Of a stretch of 64,000 nt of DNA, positions 44,112-52,994 are shown piece by piece; the first letter of the stretch is position 1; each line of letters begins with the position of its first letter. The DNA comes from an uncultured Nioella sp. (lineage in GTDB: Bacteria; Pseudomonadota; Alphaproteobacteria; Rhodobacterales; Rhodobacteraceae). The stretch is from assembly GCA_947498125.1 (NCBI GenBank), contig CANMJH010000001.1, positions 620,001 through 684,000 of the forward strand, written 5' to 3'. The notes under the pieces were generated by a model. It made no database searches. It was not told the origin of the DNA and saw only the letters and a list, made by a program, of their open reading frames with translations. A program made the position numbers and the translations under genes.

Positions 44112-44135
44112 CCTTCAACCCCGGAGCGTTTTCCT

Positions 44136-44906
44136 ATGTCGATAAATGCCTGTGCCGAGCTGCTGCGCCGCGGTGATCCTGACCGGTTTTTGGCCGTGAT
44201 GGCAGCGCCGCCGCAGGCACGCGCTGTTCTGTTTCCGATATTTGCCTTCAACCTAGAGGTTGCCCGCGCCCCTTGGGTAACGGCCGAGCCTATGATTGCC
44301 GAGATGCGCCTGCAATTCTGGCGTGACGTGGCCGAAGAGATTGGCCAAAGAAAAAAACCTCGTGCGCATGAGGTGGCGCTGCCCTTGGCTGAAGCGGTTC
44401 AACCAAACGACGCAGAGCTTATGGATGAACTGATCGCCGCGCGGCGTTGGGATATCTATAAAGATGCCTTTGAAGATGAAGCCCATTTTGAGCGTTATAT
44501 CCATGCAACTTCGGGCAATTTGATTTGGCTTGCCGCGCACAATTTGGGGGCAGGGCCCGAGGCTGAAGGGGTCATCCGGGCATTGGCCTTTGCGGGTGGC
44601 ATCGCGAATTTCTTGCGGGCGGTTCCAAAGCTGGAAGAACATGGCCGCATCCCCCTGCTGGATGGACGAGCCGAGGCCGTTGGAGATCTTGCATCTAAGG
44701 CACTGGCAGCCTTCAAAGCCGCCAAAAAACAGCAATCGCAGATCGCGCGCGCGGCGCGTCCGGCGCTCTATACGCTTTGGCGAAGCGAGCCTGCATTGTC
44801 CCGCGCCGCCCGGGCGCCACTTTCGGTGGCAGAGGCCGCGCTGGATGAAAGCGAATTGTCACGACGCGGGCGGCTTTTGCTGACTTCCCTAAAATCGCGT
44901 CTCTAA
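44136..44906 (+). CDS. Squalene/phytoene synthase family protein, NDUFAF6-like
   Basis: The 256-residue protein has the all-helical isoprenoid synthase fold: AVLFPIFAFNLEVARAPWVT at the first motif site and AFAGGIANFLRAVPKLEEHG (about residues 148-167) at the second. The catalytic DxxxD aspartates of true phytoene synthases are replaced (first motif reads NLEVAR). This points to the non-catalytic NDUFAF6-type group, linked in mitochondria to complex I assembly. Start has a usable ribosome site. It is in the cysS-cimA direction, 24 bases after cimA. Confidence 0.78.
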   Translation: MSINACAELLRRGDPDRFLAVMAAPPQARAVLFPIFAFNLEVARAPWVTAEPMIAEMRLQFWRDVAEEIGQRKKPRAHEVALPLAEAVQPNDAELMDELIAARRWDIYKDAFEDEAHFERYIHATSGNLIWLAAHNLGAGPEAEGVIRALAFAGGIANFLRAVPKLEEHGRIPLLDGRAEAVGDLASKALAAFKAAKKQQSQIARAARPALYTLWRSEPALSRAARAPLSVAEAALDESELSRRGRLLLTSLKSRL

Positions 44907-44930
44907 CGTCTGATCGTAAGAGTTCCATCC

Positions 44931-44978
44931 TTTTGAAAACTCATATATCGGGTTTCAAAAAAGGCATTGAGAATGCCT
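44931..44978. promoter_or_regulatory. Nested inverted repeats before the MttB-type gene
   Basis: TTTTGAAA (44931-44938) mirrors TTTCAAAA (44953-44960), a perfect 8-bp inverted repeat with a 14-base spacer. Two bases later AGGCATT-GAG-AATGCCT (44962-44978) is a perfect 7-bp hairpin. The group lies about 25 bases past the preceding stop codon and about 65 bases before the next start, so it may be an operator, an attenuator or a terminator. Confidence 0.4.
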
Positions 44979-45042
44979 CAGATTGTGTACCGTTTTCTAC
45001 GAGGCCCCATTCATGGGGTTTGAGCAGAGAAAAGGTGCAAAT

Positions 45043-46563
45043 ATGAGCAGTCGTATAAAGCGAGGTGGCCGCCAAAGCCGATTGGCGCAACGCGCTGCGA
45101 AGCCAAGCTTTGATCCCGCAGCGCCCGGTCAAATAGGCGGAACTTACCGCCCGCTGTCAGATCAGGATCTAAAGGCGATATATGAAACCGCTCTGAAACT
45201 TCTTGAAAACCTTGGCCTGGGGGAGGTTCCGCAGCGCCTTTGGGATGACCTGATAAATGGCGGCGCAATAGATAACCGCGCGGGCCGCATTTTGTTCCCG
45301 CGCGCGTTGGTTGAAGAGGCGATAGATCAGGCCGCAAAAACCTTTACGCTTCATGGCCGTGATCCAGCCCGCTCGATCGAGGTTGGCGGTGACAAGGTTT
45401 ATTTTGGCACGGGCGGCGCTGCTGTGCAGACGCTAGATCTTGAAAGCCACGAATACCGGCCTTCGACGCTCGAAGACCTCCATAATTTCACGCGGCTGCA
45501 AGATCGGCTGGCCAATGTCAGTTGGTACACGCGCTGCTGCGTTGCGACGGATGTTCCCGACAACTTTGATTTGGATGTGAACACTGTTTTTGCGCTTTTG
45601 AAAAACACCACCAAGCCGGTCGCGACATCTTTTACCATCGCAGACCATATCGAACCGATTGTGAAGATGCTGGATATCGCAGCGGGCGGCCCGGGTGAAT
45701 TTGCAAAGCGTCCTTTCCTTAAGGCCCATATCAGCCCGATCATTTCACCGATGCGCTTTGGTGAGGATGCGGTGGATGTGGTTTATGGATGTATCGACCA
45801 TAACATTCCCATTTCCTGCATCACGGCGGCCCAAGCGGGTGCGACAGCGCCGGCAACCCTTGCAGGGTTTCTGGCGCAATCTTTGGCCGAAACGCTCGCC
45901 AGCCTTGTCATGGTTCACGTCATCAGCCCCGGCTTTCCCATGGTGTTTTCCAACTGGCCCTTGGTGATTGATTTGCGCAGCGGAGCGTTTTCAGGCGGAA
46001 GCGGCGAAACCGTGGTTCTGAACGCCGCCTCGGCGCAGCTGTCCAACTGGTTGGGATTGCCGTCTGGGGTGGCCAGCTCGATGACCGATGCTAAAGCGAT
46101 TGATGCGCAATATGGGGTCGAAAAAGGCCAGACATCGCTGGCGGCGGCGCTGGCGGGGGGAAATTTGATCTATGAAAGTTCTGGCATGACGGCCTCACTA
46201 TTGGGGGCAAGTTTCGAAGCCTTTGTTCTGGATGATGAAATGCACTCGAACACATATAGGGCGCTACGCGGAATTGAAGTGACAGACGAAAACCTTGGCT
46301 ATGATGCCATTTTTGAGGCTGTCCTTGGTGAAGGCCATTTCTTGGGAACCGCCCATACATATGCGGCCATGGAACGGGATTATTTCTATCCCTCATTGGC
46401 CAATCGGGACGAACCGCGAAGCTGGGCCGAAGCAGGGGCAAAGACCGCGTGGGAAACCGCCCAGACCCGCGCCAAAGAGATTTTGGACAGCCACAAGCCC
46501 AATTACCTGACGGATGAACAAATTCGCGACATCAAAGAGATGTTCAATATCCTGTACGGGTAG
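45043..46563 (+). CDS. Trimethylamine/betaine methyltransferase (MttB superfamily, non-pyrrolysine)
   Basis: The 506-residue protein belongs to COG5598. It begins with a basic tail (SSRIKRGGRQSRLAQRAAKP) followed by GGTYRPLSDQDLKAIYETAL, DVNTVFALLKNTTKPVATSF, ISPMRFGEDAVDVVYGCIDH and ITAAQAGATAPATLAGFLAQ. No in-frame amber codon occurs, so it lacks the pyrrolysine of true MttB and is of the glycine-betaine-type MtgB branch or a relative. Substrate is unknown. AAAGG precedes the ATG. No corrinoid protein gene is adjacent. A terminator closes the gene at 46574. Confidence 0.85.
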   Translation: MSSRIKRGGRQSRLAQRAAKPSFDPAAPGQIGGTYRPLSDQDLKAIYETALKLLENLGLGEVPQRLWDDLINGGAIDNRAGRILFPRALVEEAIDQAAKTFTLHGRDPARSIEVGGDKVYFGTGGAAVQTLDLESHEYRPSTLEDLHNFTRLQDRLANVSWYTRCCVATDVPDNFDLDVNTVFALLKNTTKPVATSFTIADHIEPIVKMLDIAAGGPGEFAKRPFLKAHISPIISPMRFGEDAVDVVYGCIDHNIPISCITAAQAGATAPATLAGFLAQSLAETLASLVMVHVISPGFPMVFSNWPLVIDLRSGAFSGGSGETVVLNAASAQLSNWLGLPSGVASSMTDAKAIDAQYGVEKGQTSLAAALAGGNLIYESSGMTASLLGASFEAFVLDDEMHSNTYRALRGIEVTDENLGYDAIFEAVLGEGHFLGTAHTYAAMERDYFYPSLANRDEPRSWAEAGAKTAWETAQTRAKEILDSHKPNYLTDEQIRDIKEMFNILYG

Positions 46564-46573
46564 ACACGAAAAA

Positions 46574-46602
46574 GGGCAGGGCGCCGTGATGCGTCCCTGC
46601 CC
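46574..46602 (+). terminator. Terminator after the MttB-type gene
   Basis: GGGCAGGG (46574-46581) pairs perfectly with CCCTGCCC (46595-46602), loop of 13, preceded by AAAAA on the left, so it can also serve the convergent Gfo/Idh transcript. Confidence 0.7.
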
Positions 46603-46625
46603 AGTTTCAAATTGGCCGATCTATG

Positions 46626-47705
46626 TCAGCCTTGATTTTGTTTCTTCAAGTCATCCAAAATGGCCAATGTCTGGTTTGATAATGGCAGGTTCACCGGCTC
46701 GTTAATTTCGGCAGACACATCAGCAGCGGAATATGTTTCCATCACCATCCGCGCATGATCAGGCGAAACCATGACAGGGCCATCCAGAAGAACCGCTTCG
46801 AGGAAGTGAATGGTTTCAGGGCCCATCTGACCGGCAAAGGCGTGATCAACCTGTTCACCCGGCATGGTCGACATCGGGAACTGAGTGCCATCTTGGACCG
46901 TATTCAACCAATTGTCGCGGCTGGTATCATCCAGGATCAACGAGCCTTCGGTGCCGGTGATCTCGATCCAAGTCCCGCAATAATTTGGATAGCTGGGGGG
47001 CAGGTTCCAGCCGCCGCCAACGACAACAAGTGTGCCGTCATCCATAGTGACCGTGCTCCACATACAATCGTAAGAGCCATTCAGTTTTTCCATATAGCCA
47101 TAGGCGCCTTGTGAATAGACGCGCTCGGGTTTGGCTGGACCAAGCAGCCAATAGACGAAATCGAGGTCATGGGTGCTTTCCATCGCGGCTGGCGACAGCT
47201 TGACCCGATTGGCGATCTTTTTGCCAAGGTTGCGCGACAGATGGCGGCTGACCATGACATTGACGATCTTGCCCAGCTTGCCCTCGGCAATGGATTTCTT
47301 GGCATAGGCGATCTTGGGATTAAAACGCTGCGAATAGCCGATGGTGAATTTTACGCCCTGATCTTTCGACAGCGCGATAAGCTCATCCGCTTCCGCCAGC
47401 TCCAGCGCGATTGGCTTCTCCAAAAGCACGTTTTTGCCTGCCTTCATGCAGGCTTTGGCGATTGGGTAATGCGTCTGTTCCGGCGTGGTCGAGATATAGA
47501 CGACCTCGATATTGGGGTTATTGATGATGTCCTGATAATCCGTTGTCGCGGTTGCAGGATTGGTCAGTGCTTTGACCTCTTCCAGTCGCTCGGGCCGGAT
47601 TTCGCAAATATGGAGCTTATCCACCAGAGCCGATCTGGCCAGAGTTTCAGCGCGGATGCCTCCGCACCAACCGGTTCCGATCACGGCTACTTCGACTTGT
47701 CTCAT
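46626..47705 (-). CDS. Gfo/Idh/MocA-family oxidoreductase 1
   Basis: The 359-residue dehydrogenase has a Rossmann start (RQVEVAVIGTGWCGGIRAET), the NAD site region VYISTTPEQTHYPIAKACMK and the catalytic-type EKPIALELAEADELI motif, then QRFNPKIAYAKKSIAEGKLG. The C-terminal half is the open-faced sheet domain (YSQGAYGYMEKLNGSYDCMW). Such enzymes oxidise sugars, inositols or sugar acids with NAD(P). It is the last gene of the tctB-tctA-tctC operon, separated from tctC by a strong hairpin. Substrate is probably the compound carried by Tct. Confidence 0.85.
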   Translation of the reverse strand: MRQVEVAVIGTGWCGGIRAETLARSALVDKLHICEIRPERLEEVKALTNPATATTDYQDIINNPNIEVVYISTTPEQTHYPIAKACMKAGKNVLLEKPIALELAEADELIALSKDQGVKFTIGYSQRFNPKIAYAKKSIAEGKLGKIVNVMVSRHLSRNLGKKIANRVKLSPAAMESTHDLDFVYWLLGPAKPERVYSQGAYGYMEKLNGSYDCMWSTVTMDDGTLVVVGGGWNLPPSYPNYCGTWIEITGTEGSLILDDTSRDNWLNTVQDGTQFPMSTMPGEQVDHAFAGQMGPETIHFLEAVLLDGPVMVSPDHARMVMETYSAADVSAEINEPVNLPLSNQTLAILDDLKKQNQG

Positions 47706-47803
47706 GGATGTTGCTCTCTGATTTGCAGGTTTCAGGATAGATTGCAGAGCGCGCTTAATCCGCGGTTGTTCTTTCTGCAATTCGGGAAAGGGGATTTGGA
47801 GTA

Positions 47804-47830
47804 AGCGGCGGCGCAATCTACGCCGCCGCT
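47804..47830 (-). terminator. Intercistronic hairpin after tctC
   Basis: AGCGGCGGCG (47804-47813) pairs perfectly with CGCCGCCGCT (47821-47830) around a 7-nt loop, seven bases past the tctC stop. Without a T tract it is more likely a partial terminator or an mRNA 3' stabiliser that raises tctC over the following gene. Confidence 0.65.
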
Positions 47831-47837
47831 AATTAGT

Positions 47838-48800
47838 TTATTGCCCGGTCAGCGAGTTGACCAGCGCTTCATACGCAACAGCTTGCTGTTCGCGCATCGC
47901 TTGGTACTCGTCGCCTTCGATCAGCTCGATGGACTCGCCAAGGCGACCCATCATGCGTGTGAAGCTTGTGTCGTTGACAAGCTCACGGAAGGCCGCAGTC
48001 AGGGTTTCAACAACCTCGTCAGGCGTGCCCGCAGGTGCCATCAAAACGCGGTGCATGTCGCCAACATCGCCCACAACACCAACTTCGGTGAGGGTCGGGA
48101 TGTCGTCAAACATACGCTCTTCACCGGCCGTTGCCAGAATGCGGATCTCGCCGGCATCAATCAGGCTGCCAAGTGTCGCTGGAAAGCCCATGGTCACGTC
48201 CGCATCACCGGATAGAAGCGCCTGCATTGCGGGGCCGCCACCTTGATAGGGAACGAGGTTCATCACAACGTCATGCGACTGCATGATTTGCGCTGCGGGT
48301 ACAAACAACGCACCCCAGTTGCCGGAATGCGCCATACGAAGACCGCCGGGATCAGCTGCGGCCGCTGCAACGAGATCTTCAAAGGTTTCATAGGGGCTGT
48401 CAGCTCGGACAACCACACCAATAGGCGCTGCGTTTACGCGGGCGATTGGAATGAAGTCTTCCATCGGGTCGTAAGGCAGGTTCTCAACATACTGGGTCAG
48501 CATGTCGGTGTAGTTGTGAGTGAACAGCAGCGTATAGCCATCAGGGTTAGCATTCGCCACTTCCTGCGTTCCGATCTGACCGCCAGCACCGGGGGTCAAG
48601 CGCACGATCATCGCCTGTTCCAGATAGGTTGGGATGATCGAGGTGATAACGCGTGCGTTCAGGTCATGCGATCCGCCGGGGCCGAAGGGAATAACCATCG
48701 TGATGGGGCGCTCGGGATAGTCAGCATAAGCTGCTGTTCCAAGGGCCGCCATGGCCAGGCCGCTCGCAAGCGCCAGTTTCTTAAGGGTAGATGAGAACAT
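47838..48800 (-). CDS. tctC: Tripartite tricarboxylate transporter substrate-binding protein (TctC/Bug)
   Basis: The 320-residue protein has a signal peptide (MFSSTLKKLALASGLAMAAL, cleavage near AYA-D) and the Bug-type fold: ITMVIPFGPGGSHDLNARVI, LTPGAGGQIGTQEVANANPD, LLSGDADVTMGFPATLGSLI and VVRADSPYETFEDLVAAAAA. It binds a small acid in the periplasm and delivers it to TctAB. GGGAGG lies before the ATG, a strong site that agrees with high expression. It is the third gene of the transporter operon, whereas tctC is often first. Confidence 0.92.
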   Translation of the reverse strand: MFSSTLKKLALASGLAMAALGTAAYADYPERPITMVIPFGPGGSHDLNARVITSIIPTYLEQAMIVRLTPGAGGQIGTQEVANANPDGYTLLFTHNYTDMLTQYVENLPYDPMEDFIPIARVNAAPIGVVVRADSPYETFEDLVAAAAADPGGLRMAHSGNWGALFVPAAQIMQSHDVVMNLVPYQGGGPAMQALLSGDADVTMGFPATLGSLIDAGEIRILATAGEERMFDDIPTLTEVGVVGDVGDMHRVLMAPAGTPDEVVETLTAAFRELVNDTSFTRMMGRLGESIELIEGDEYQAMREQQAVAYEALVNSLTGQ

Positions 48801-48844
48801 GTATTCCTCCCGTTTTATGTCTCAGGTTGCATCGTCGAATTGGT

Positions 48845-48874
48845 CGGGCAGGGGCTGATGCGTGCCTCTGCCCG
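48845..48874 (-). terminator. Intercistronic hairpin between tctA and tctC
   Basis: CGGGCAG (48845-48851) pairs with CTGCCCG (48868-48874). No T tract. It sits between the tctA stop and the tctC start and may slow read-through or protect the mRNA. Confidence 0.4.
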
Positions 48875-48884
48875 TATCTTGTAT

Positions 48885-50363
48885 TTATGCCGGGGCTCGA
48901 CCCAGTCGGCGCCACAGTAAGTAGCCAATCACTGGGATGGAGAGCAGCACCGAGATGGCGCCCAGACGCTCTTGGAACATGAACTCCAACAAGGCGCCGT
49001 TGCCCATCGCCATGGTTTGACCAAAGGCGTATTCAAGCGGCGAGCCTAGGATGAACCCCATCACCATCGGCATCACGTCGAACTTGCCCGCTTTTGCAAT
49101 CAGTCCAAAGACACCAAAGGCAACCAGCATCAGAAGGTCGAAGTTATCCGAGCGGAACACAAAGGTTCCCGCAAAGGCGAACATCAGAACGACCGGCACA
49201 AGGATTGAGGTTTTGATCTGCACGATCCGCGAGAAAAACGGGATGGACAGGTAACCAATGACCAGGAACAGCAGGTTCGCAAAGACCATCGCCACAAGGA
49301 TCGCGAAGACGGTTGCGCCTTGCTCCTCGAAAAGTTGCGGGCCAGGGCGCAGGCCTTGCGCCACGAAGGCCCCAAGCAAAATCGCCGTTACATTGTCGCC
49401 GGGAATGCCGAGCGTCAGCAGGGGCACCATCGTCGGGCCGTTCACCGCGTTATTTGCAGCTTCGGCAGCGGCGATGCCTTCCAGCTCCCCTTCGCCAAAG
49501 GTTTCAGGGTGATCTGACGCGTTCTTGGCTGCCGAATAGCCCATCATCGCGGCCACAACTTGGCCAAGTCCCGGAACGATACCGACACATGTCCCGATCA
49601 CGGTTGAGCGGCAGATGGTTTTAAAGCAGCGACGGAATTCTCCAAAGGTCATGCGCTCGCCGGTCACAGCGGATAGCTGTTGTACCTTTGAAGACTTCAT
49701 CACCACATTTGCAATCTCAGGGATCGCAAAGAGACCAATCAGCATCGGCAGAAGCGGAATGCCCGAGCGCAGATCGAATAGACCGAATGTGAACCGCTCA
49801 ACCCCGCCAAGTGGATCTGTGCCGATGAAAGACAGCCACAGGCCGAAAAGCATCATCACCAGACATTTGATCGGGCTATTTCCAGAGGTCACGGCAATGA
49901 TCACGAGGCTCAAAAGCAGGACCGCGAAAAGCTCGGGTGGACCAAACTGCATGACCAAGAAGGCGATCGGAAAGATCATCAGCATTGTGAAGAAGTCACT
50001 GACCGTGTCACCGAAAACGGATGAACACAGCGCCATATCAAGCGCTTTGCGCGATTTGCCTTGTTTGGTTAGCTTATACCCATCACGGCTGGTCGCAACC
50101 GCTGCGCCTGTGCCCGGCATCGAAACCAGGATTGCCGGAATAGACCCGCCAAAGATCCCGCCTTTATAGACACCCAGAAGAAACGGAATGCCCACAATCG
50201 GGTCAAGAAAGAACGAAATTGGCAACAGAATTGCCATGGCCAGCAATGTGGTAAACCCGGGTAGAGCGCCCACAAGCATACCGGCAAACAGCCCTGCAGA
50301 CATCATCAAGAATGTGTCCACGCGGAACGCCATTCCAAAACCGGTTATTAGTTGCTCAAGCAT
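48885..50363 (-). CDS. tctA: Tripartite tricarboxylate transporter large permease
   Basis: The 492-residue integral membrane protein has the TctA signature GALPGFTTLLAMAILLPISF and the next segment KGGIFGGSIPAILVSMPGTG, then the internal repeat starting PGLGQVVAAMMGYSAAKNAS and ending TLGIPGDNVTAILLGAFVAQ. About twelve membrane segments are expected. It moves the substrate with a sodium or proton gradient. It follows tctB by 17 bases. Confidence 0.93.
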   Translation of the reverse strand: MLEQLITGFGMAFRVDTFLMMSAGLFAGMLVGALPGFTTLLAMAILLPISFFLDPIVGIPFLLGVYKGGIFGGSIPAILVSMPGTGAAVATSRDGYKLTKQGKSRKALDMALCSSVFGDTVSDFFTMLMIFPIAFLVMQFGPPELFAVLLLSLVIIAVTSGNSPIKCLVMMLFGLWLSFIGTDPLGGVERFTFGLFDLRSGIPLLPMLIGLFAIPEIANVVMKSSKVQQLSAVTGERMTFGEFRRCFKTICRSTVIGTCVGIVPGLGQVVAAMMGYSAAKNASDHPETFGEGELEGIAAAEAANNAVNGPTMVPLLTLGIPGDNVTAILLGAFVAQGLRPGPQLFEEQGATVFAILVAMVFANLLFLVIGYLSIPFFSRIVQIKTSILVPVVLMFAFAGTFVFRSDNFDLLMLVAFGVFGLIAKAGKFDVMPMVMGFILGSPLEYAFGQTMAMGNGALLEFMFQERLGAISVLLSIPVIGYLLWRRLGRAPA

Positions 50364-50380
50364 TTAAACTGCCCTTAATT

Positions 50381-50896
50381 TTATAGCCCGGGGATGCGCG
50401 CATAGAAGATTTCTATCGCATCAAGCTCAGGAAGAGAGACCGCCAGCACGCGCGTCGCTACGAGGTATAGGATGATGGGGCCTGCGACTGACAAAATCCC
50501 GATTTGCAGAACAGAACGGTTGCCAGTCAAAAGCGACAAAAGTACGAGTGTGATCATCGATGAGAAGAGAAACCCAATCGGCTCCATCGTAAGCGCATAG
50601 AGTATCATAATCGCAAAGAGTAACACCCCTCGTTTCACCGCGGCACCATCCGAGAAGTTATTCTCGGCCTCACCGTGACCGGTTCTAAGGGCCCCAAACA
50701 GAAACAATGCACAAAGGATCGCCATCGCCACCAGGACCATTGCCGGAAACAGGCTTGGCGGAATGGCCGACAAAGCGCGCCCCATCAAGATCCGCGGTGG
50801 GGCTACCATCGAGGACATGAATATCAGAGATAGAACTGCGCCGACCAAAAGGACGAACATCACAATTCTATCTGTTGCAGAGAATAGGTTCTTCAT
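50381..50896 (-). CDS. tctB: Tripartite tricarboxylate transporter small permease
   Basis: The 171-residue protein has four membrane helices (IVMFVLLVGAVLSLIFMSSM, FPAMVLVAMAILCALFLFGA, GVLLFAIMILYALTMEPIGF, SVAGPIILYLVATRVLAVSL) in the TctB pattern. It partners TctA. It is the first gene of the operon. The 259-base region upstream holds no gene and must carry the operon promoter; it contains a loose repeat (CAAAACAACTTG at 51039 and CAAACAACTTG at 51122). Confidence 0.85.
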   Translation of the reverse strand: MKNLFSATDRIVMFVLLVGAVLSLIFMSSMVAPPRILMGRALSAIPPSLFPAMVLVAMAILCALFLFGALRTGHGEAENNFSDGAAVKRGVLLFAIMILYALTMEPIGFLFSSMITLVLLSLLTGNRSVLQIGILSVAGPIILYLVATRVLAVSLPELDAIEIFYARIPGL

Positions 50897-51155
50897 TCAG
50901 ATGTCTCGCGTTTCGGTGATTTTTCGGGTGAAACACCACTGAAACCGATGGACATCTTGTGTCCACTTTCAAAGGTCATCTCGCTCCTCCCCGCTAGATT
51001 GACTTCGTTAAGAAAAACTCTAAACGCAGGCGTCCCCTCAAAACAACTTGTGAGTTCTTATGACTAAGATCAGGTTTTCTGATGGCCGCGTTGGTAAATG
51101 ACACGGGTTTGTTTCCATACTCAAACAACTTGGAATGCTTCCACGACCAAAGCCG

Positions 51156-52094
51156 TTAACGATTTGAATTTAGGAATTTCTTTCGCCCACGTTCGCAACC
51201 GTTGCGAATAGCCGTGCAAATCGAATCCTCAAATTCCGCCGCAATTGCCGAGGTCGCGCGCGCCGCAGGCTCGATCAAAATATAGTCAACGGTAAGGGCA
51301 GGGTCCAAAATTGGGGACAGTTTGGCGTTCGGGTCATCAAATTTTGAGATGCACATGCAGCCGGGCAAGATTGTTGCGTAGTTGCCTTTGTCCAAAAGGT
51401 CGAAGGTCGCCATCATACTGTCGAGTTCAAGGATTGCATGACGCGACGCGCAGACAGTGTTCAGATATTGGTCTATGCCGCGACGGCGGGCGTTTGTTGC
51501 GCCAGGCAAAACCAGATTGAGGGGGTCCGCTGATGCAAGATTCGTGTAATCCGAGCGCGCGCCGCCATCACGATTGCCCTCAACCAAGACCTCGATATCG
51601 GTATCCACATGCGAACTGCGCACACCAACGGGCAGGGCGCCCACCGGCACAATCGCAAAATCCAGTTCTTCATTTGCAACCCGGCTGGTCAGGGTCGGGC
51701 TGTAGCCTTCTACGATTTTAACTTCGATAAACGGGTGCTTTTCCGAGAACGCCATCAATGTCGGAGCAAGAATGGATCGGGCAAAGGTGGGCATAATGCC
51801 GGCACGGATCATGCCATGCTCTTGGCCTTTATGCTGCATCACGTCGTTTTGGAGTTCATCAATCTCACGAAGGATGCGCGTTGCGCGGCGATAGATCAGC
51901 TCACCGGCTTTTGTTGGAACGACGCCAGATGAGACGCGCTCAAACAAGGAAAGGCCGAGGTAATCCTCGACCTCTCGGATCTGCATGCTCACCCCGGACT
52001 GCGTGGCATTTACCATGCGCGCGGCGGCTGTGATCGATCCCTCGTTATAGACCGCTACAAAATACCGTAATTGTTGGGTCTTGATATTCTTCAT
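51156..52094 (-). CDS. LysR-family regulator of the tct operon
   Basis: The 312-residue protein begins KTQQLRYFVAVYNEGSITAA and MVNATQSGVSMQIREVEDYL, the LysR HTH, with the effector domain from about residue 90. GGAG precedes the ATG at 52094; a longer frame to 52142 is unlikely. It lies upstream of tctB in the same direction and separated by 259 bases, so it probably regulates the transporter rather than joining its mRNA. The coinducer is likely the imported acid. Confidence 0.87.
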   Translation of the reverse strand: MKNIKTQQLRYFVAVYNEGSITAAARMVNATQSGVSMQIREVEDYLGLSLFERVSSGVVPTKAGELIYRRATRILREIDELQNDVMQHKGQEHGMIRAGIMPTFARSILAPTLMAFSEKHPFIEVKIVEGYSPTLTSRVANEELDFAIVPVGALPVGVRSSHVDTDIEVLVEGNRDGGARSDYTNLASADPLNLVLPGATNARRRGIDQYLNTVCASRHAILELDSMMATFDLLDKGNYATILPGCMCISKFDDPNAKLSPILDPALTVDYILIEPAARATSAIAAEFEDSICTAIRNGCERGRKKFLNSNR

Positions 52095-52190
52095 CACGGC
52101 TCCGGCGGTTTTTCGAAGGGTTGCTCCGCCCACCATAAGCAAAGCTGATGGAGTGGGGCAATGCCTTTCACTAAAACCGCCGGGCTGAAT

Positions 52191-52670
52191 TTAGACTTCT
52201 GCTGGGATCGCCTCGCCGTTGAATACCCAGTTTTCCACAACGCGCGTGCCGGATTCTTGCAGCATTTTCGAGACGGCGCAGTGATGTTTAAGATCGCGGC
52301 GCACGGCCATCGCAGCCTCACGTGGGCCATCATGCGTCACCACGATATCCAGAACAACCTCAGGGAACGGCACCGGAACCGGTGAAATCAAGCGCGTGCC
52401 GTGGCTATCCATCGTAACGTTGATATCGATGTCCATGCCGGTAAAGCCTGCGCCATGATGCGCGGCCAGCTTGTTTGAGATCACATGCGTACAGCCCAAA
52501 AGACCCATAAAGACGTATTCGACCGGCATCGGACCTTCGTCTGTTCCGCCGCGCAGAACCGGCTCGTCGATGACAACAGTCTTACCGCGCGCGGTGGCGT
52601 GCGATTTGGTATTTGTGTCTTGTCCGCCGGTAACCGCGAATTTCCAAATTGGTTTTTCCTTAATGGCCAT
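52191..52670 (-). CDS. OsmC-family protein
   Basis: The 159-residue protein has the OsmC/Ohr layout: GPMPVEYVFMGLLGCTHVIS with the first cysteine, and DLKHHCAVSKMLQESGTRVV with the second. These are the two redox cysteines used against organic hydroperoxides. The ribosome site (GGAGG) is optimal. It stands alone between the LysR gene and an empty 324-base region. Its link to the surrounding catabolic genes is unclear. Confidence 0.9.
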   Translation of the reverse strand: MAIKEKPIWKFAVTGGQDTNTKSHATARGKTVVIDEPVLRGGTDEGPMPVEYVFMGLLGCTHVISNKLAAHHGAGFTGMDIDINVTMDSHGTRLISPVPVPFPEVVLDIVVTHDGPREAAMAVRRDLKHHCAVSKMLQESGTRVVENWVFNGEAIPAEV

Positions 52671-52994
52671 TTTTCATCCTCCATGGCTGACCCTGCTCAG
52701 ATCCGTTGGGATGTGCAGCGTAATATTCCATCGCGCCCAAGCGTTCCCTTTCGCCGGTGCGACTCTTTTTCATCATGTTGGTGTTGCACGAGGGATCGCA
52801 ACAGGGAAAACGATGCTTGCTGATGGTTTGGTTCACGTTTTCTGATATTGGTTGTTTGGGGCATTGGTGGCATGTGCGAAGGCGCGCATTCAGTTTTACT
52901 TCTGGCTCGCATAATATTTCATGAGTTGCACTGAAGCCTCTGACCTCGCTTTATTCTGGGCAACAATGAAAAAATTGGAAGGGGGGAGCCTTCG
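52671..52994. other. Empty intergenic region, probable divergent promoters
   Basis: A 324-base stretch between the divergent osmC-like gene and the second Gfo/Idh gene. I see no convincing gene on either strand. It contains a small inverted repeat GTTGC-N10-GCAAC (52783-52787 and 52798-52802) that could be an operator, and otherwise looks like promoter space. Confidence 0.5.

Noticed and set aside
45043-46563. Pyrrolysine-containing MttB
   Set aside because: The frame has no internal TAG, so pyrrolysine is not used.
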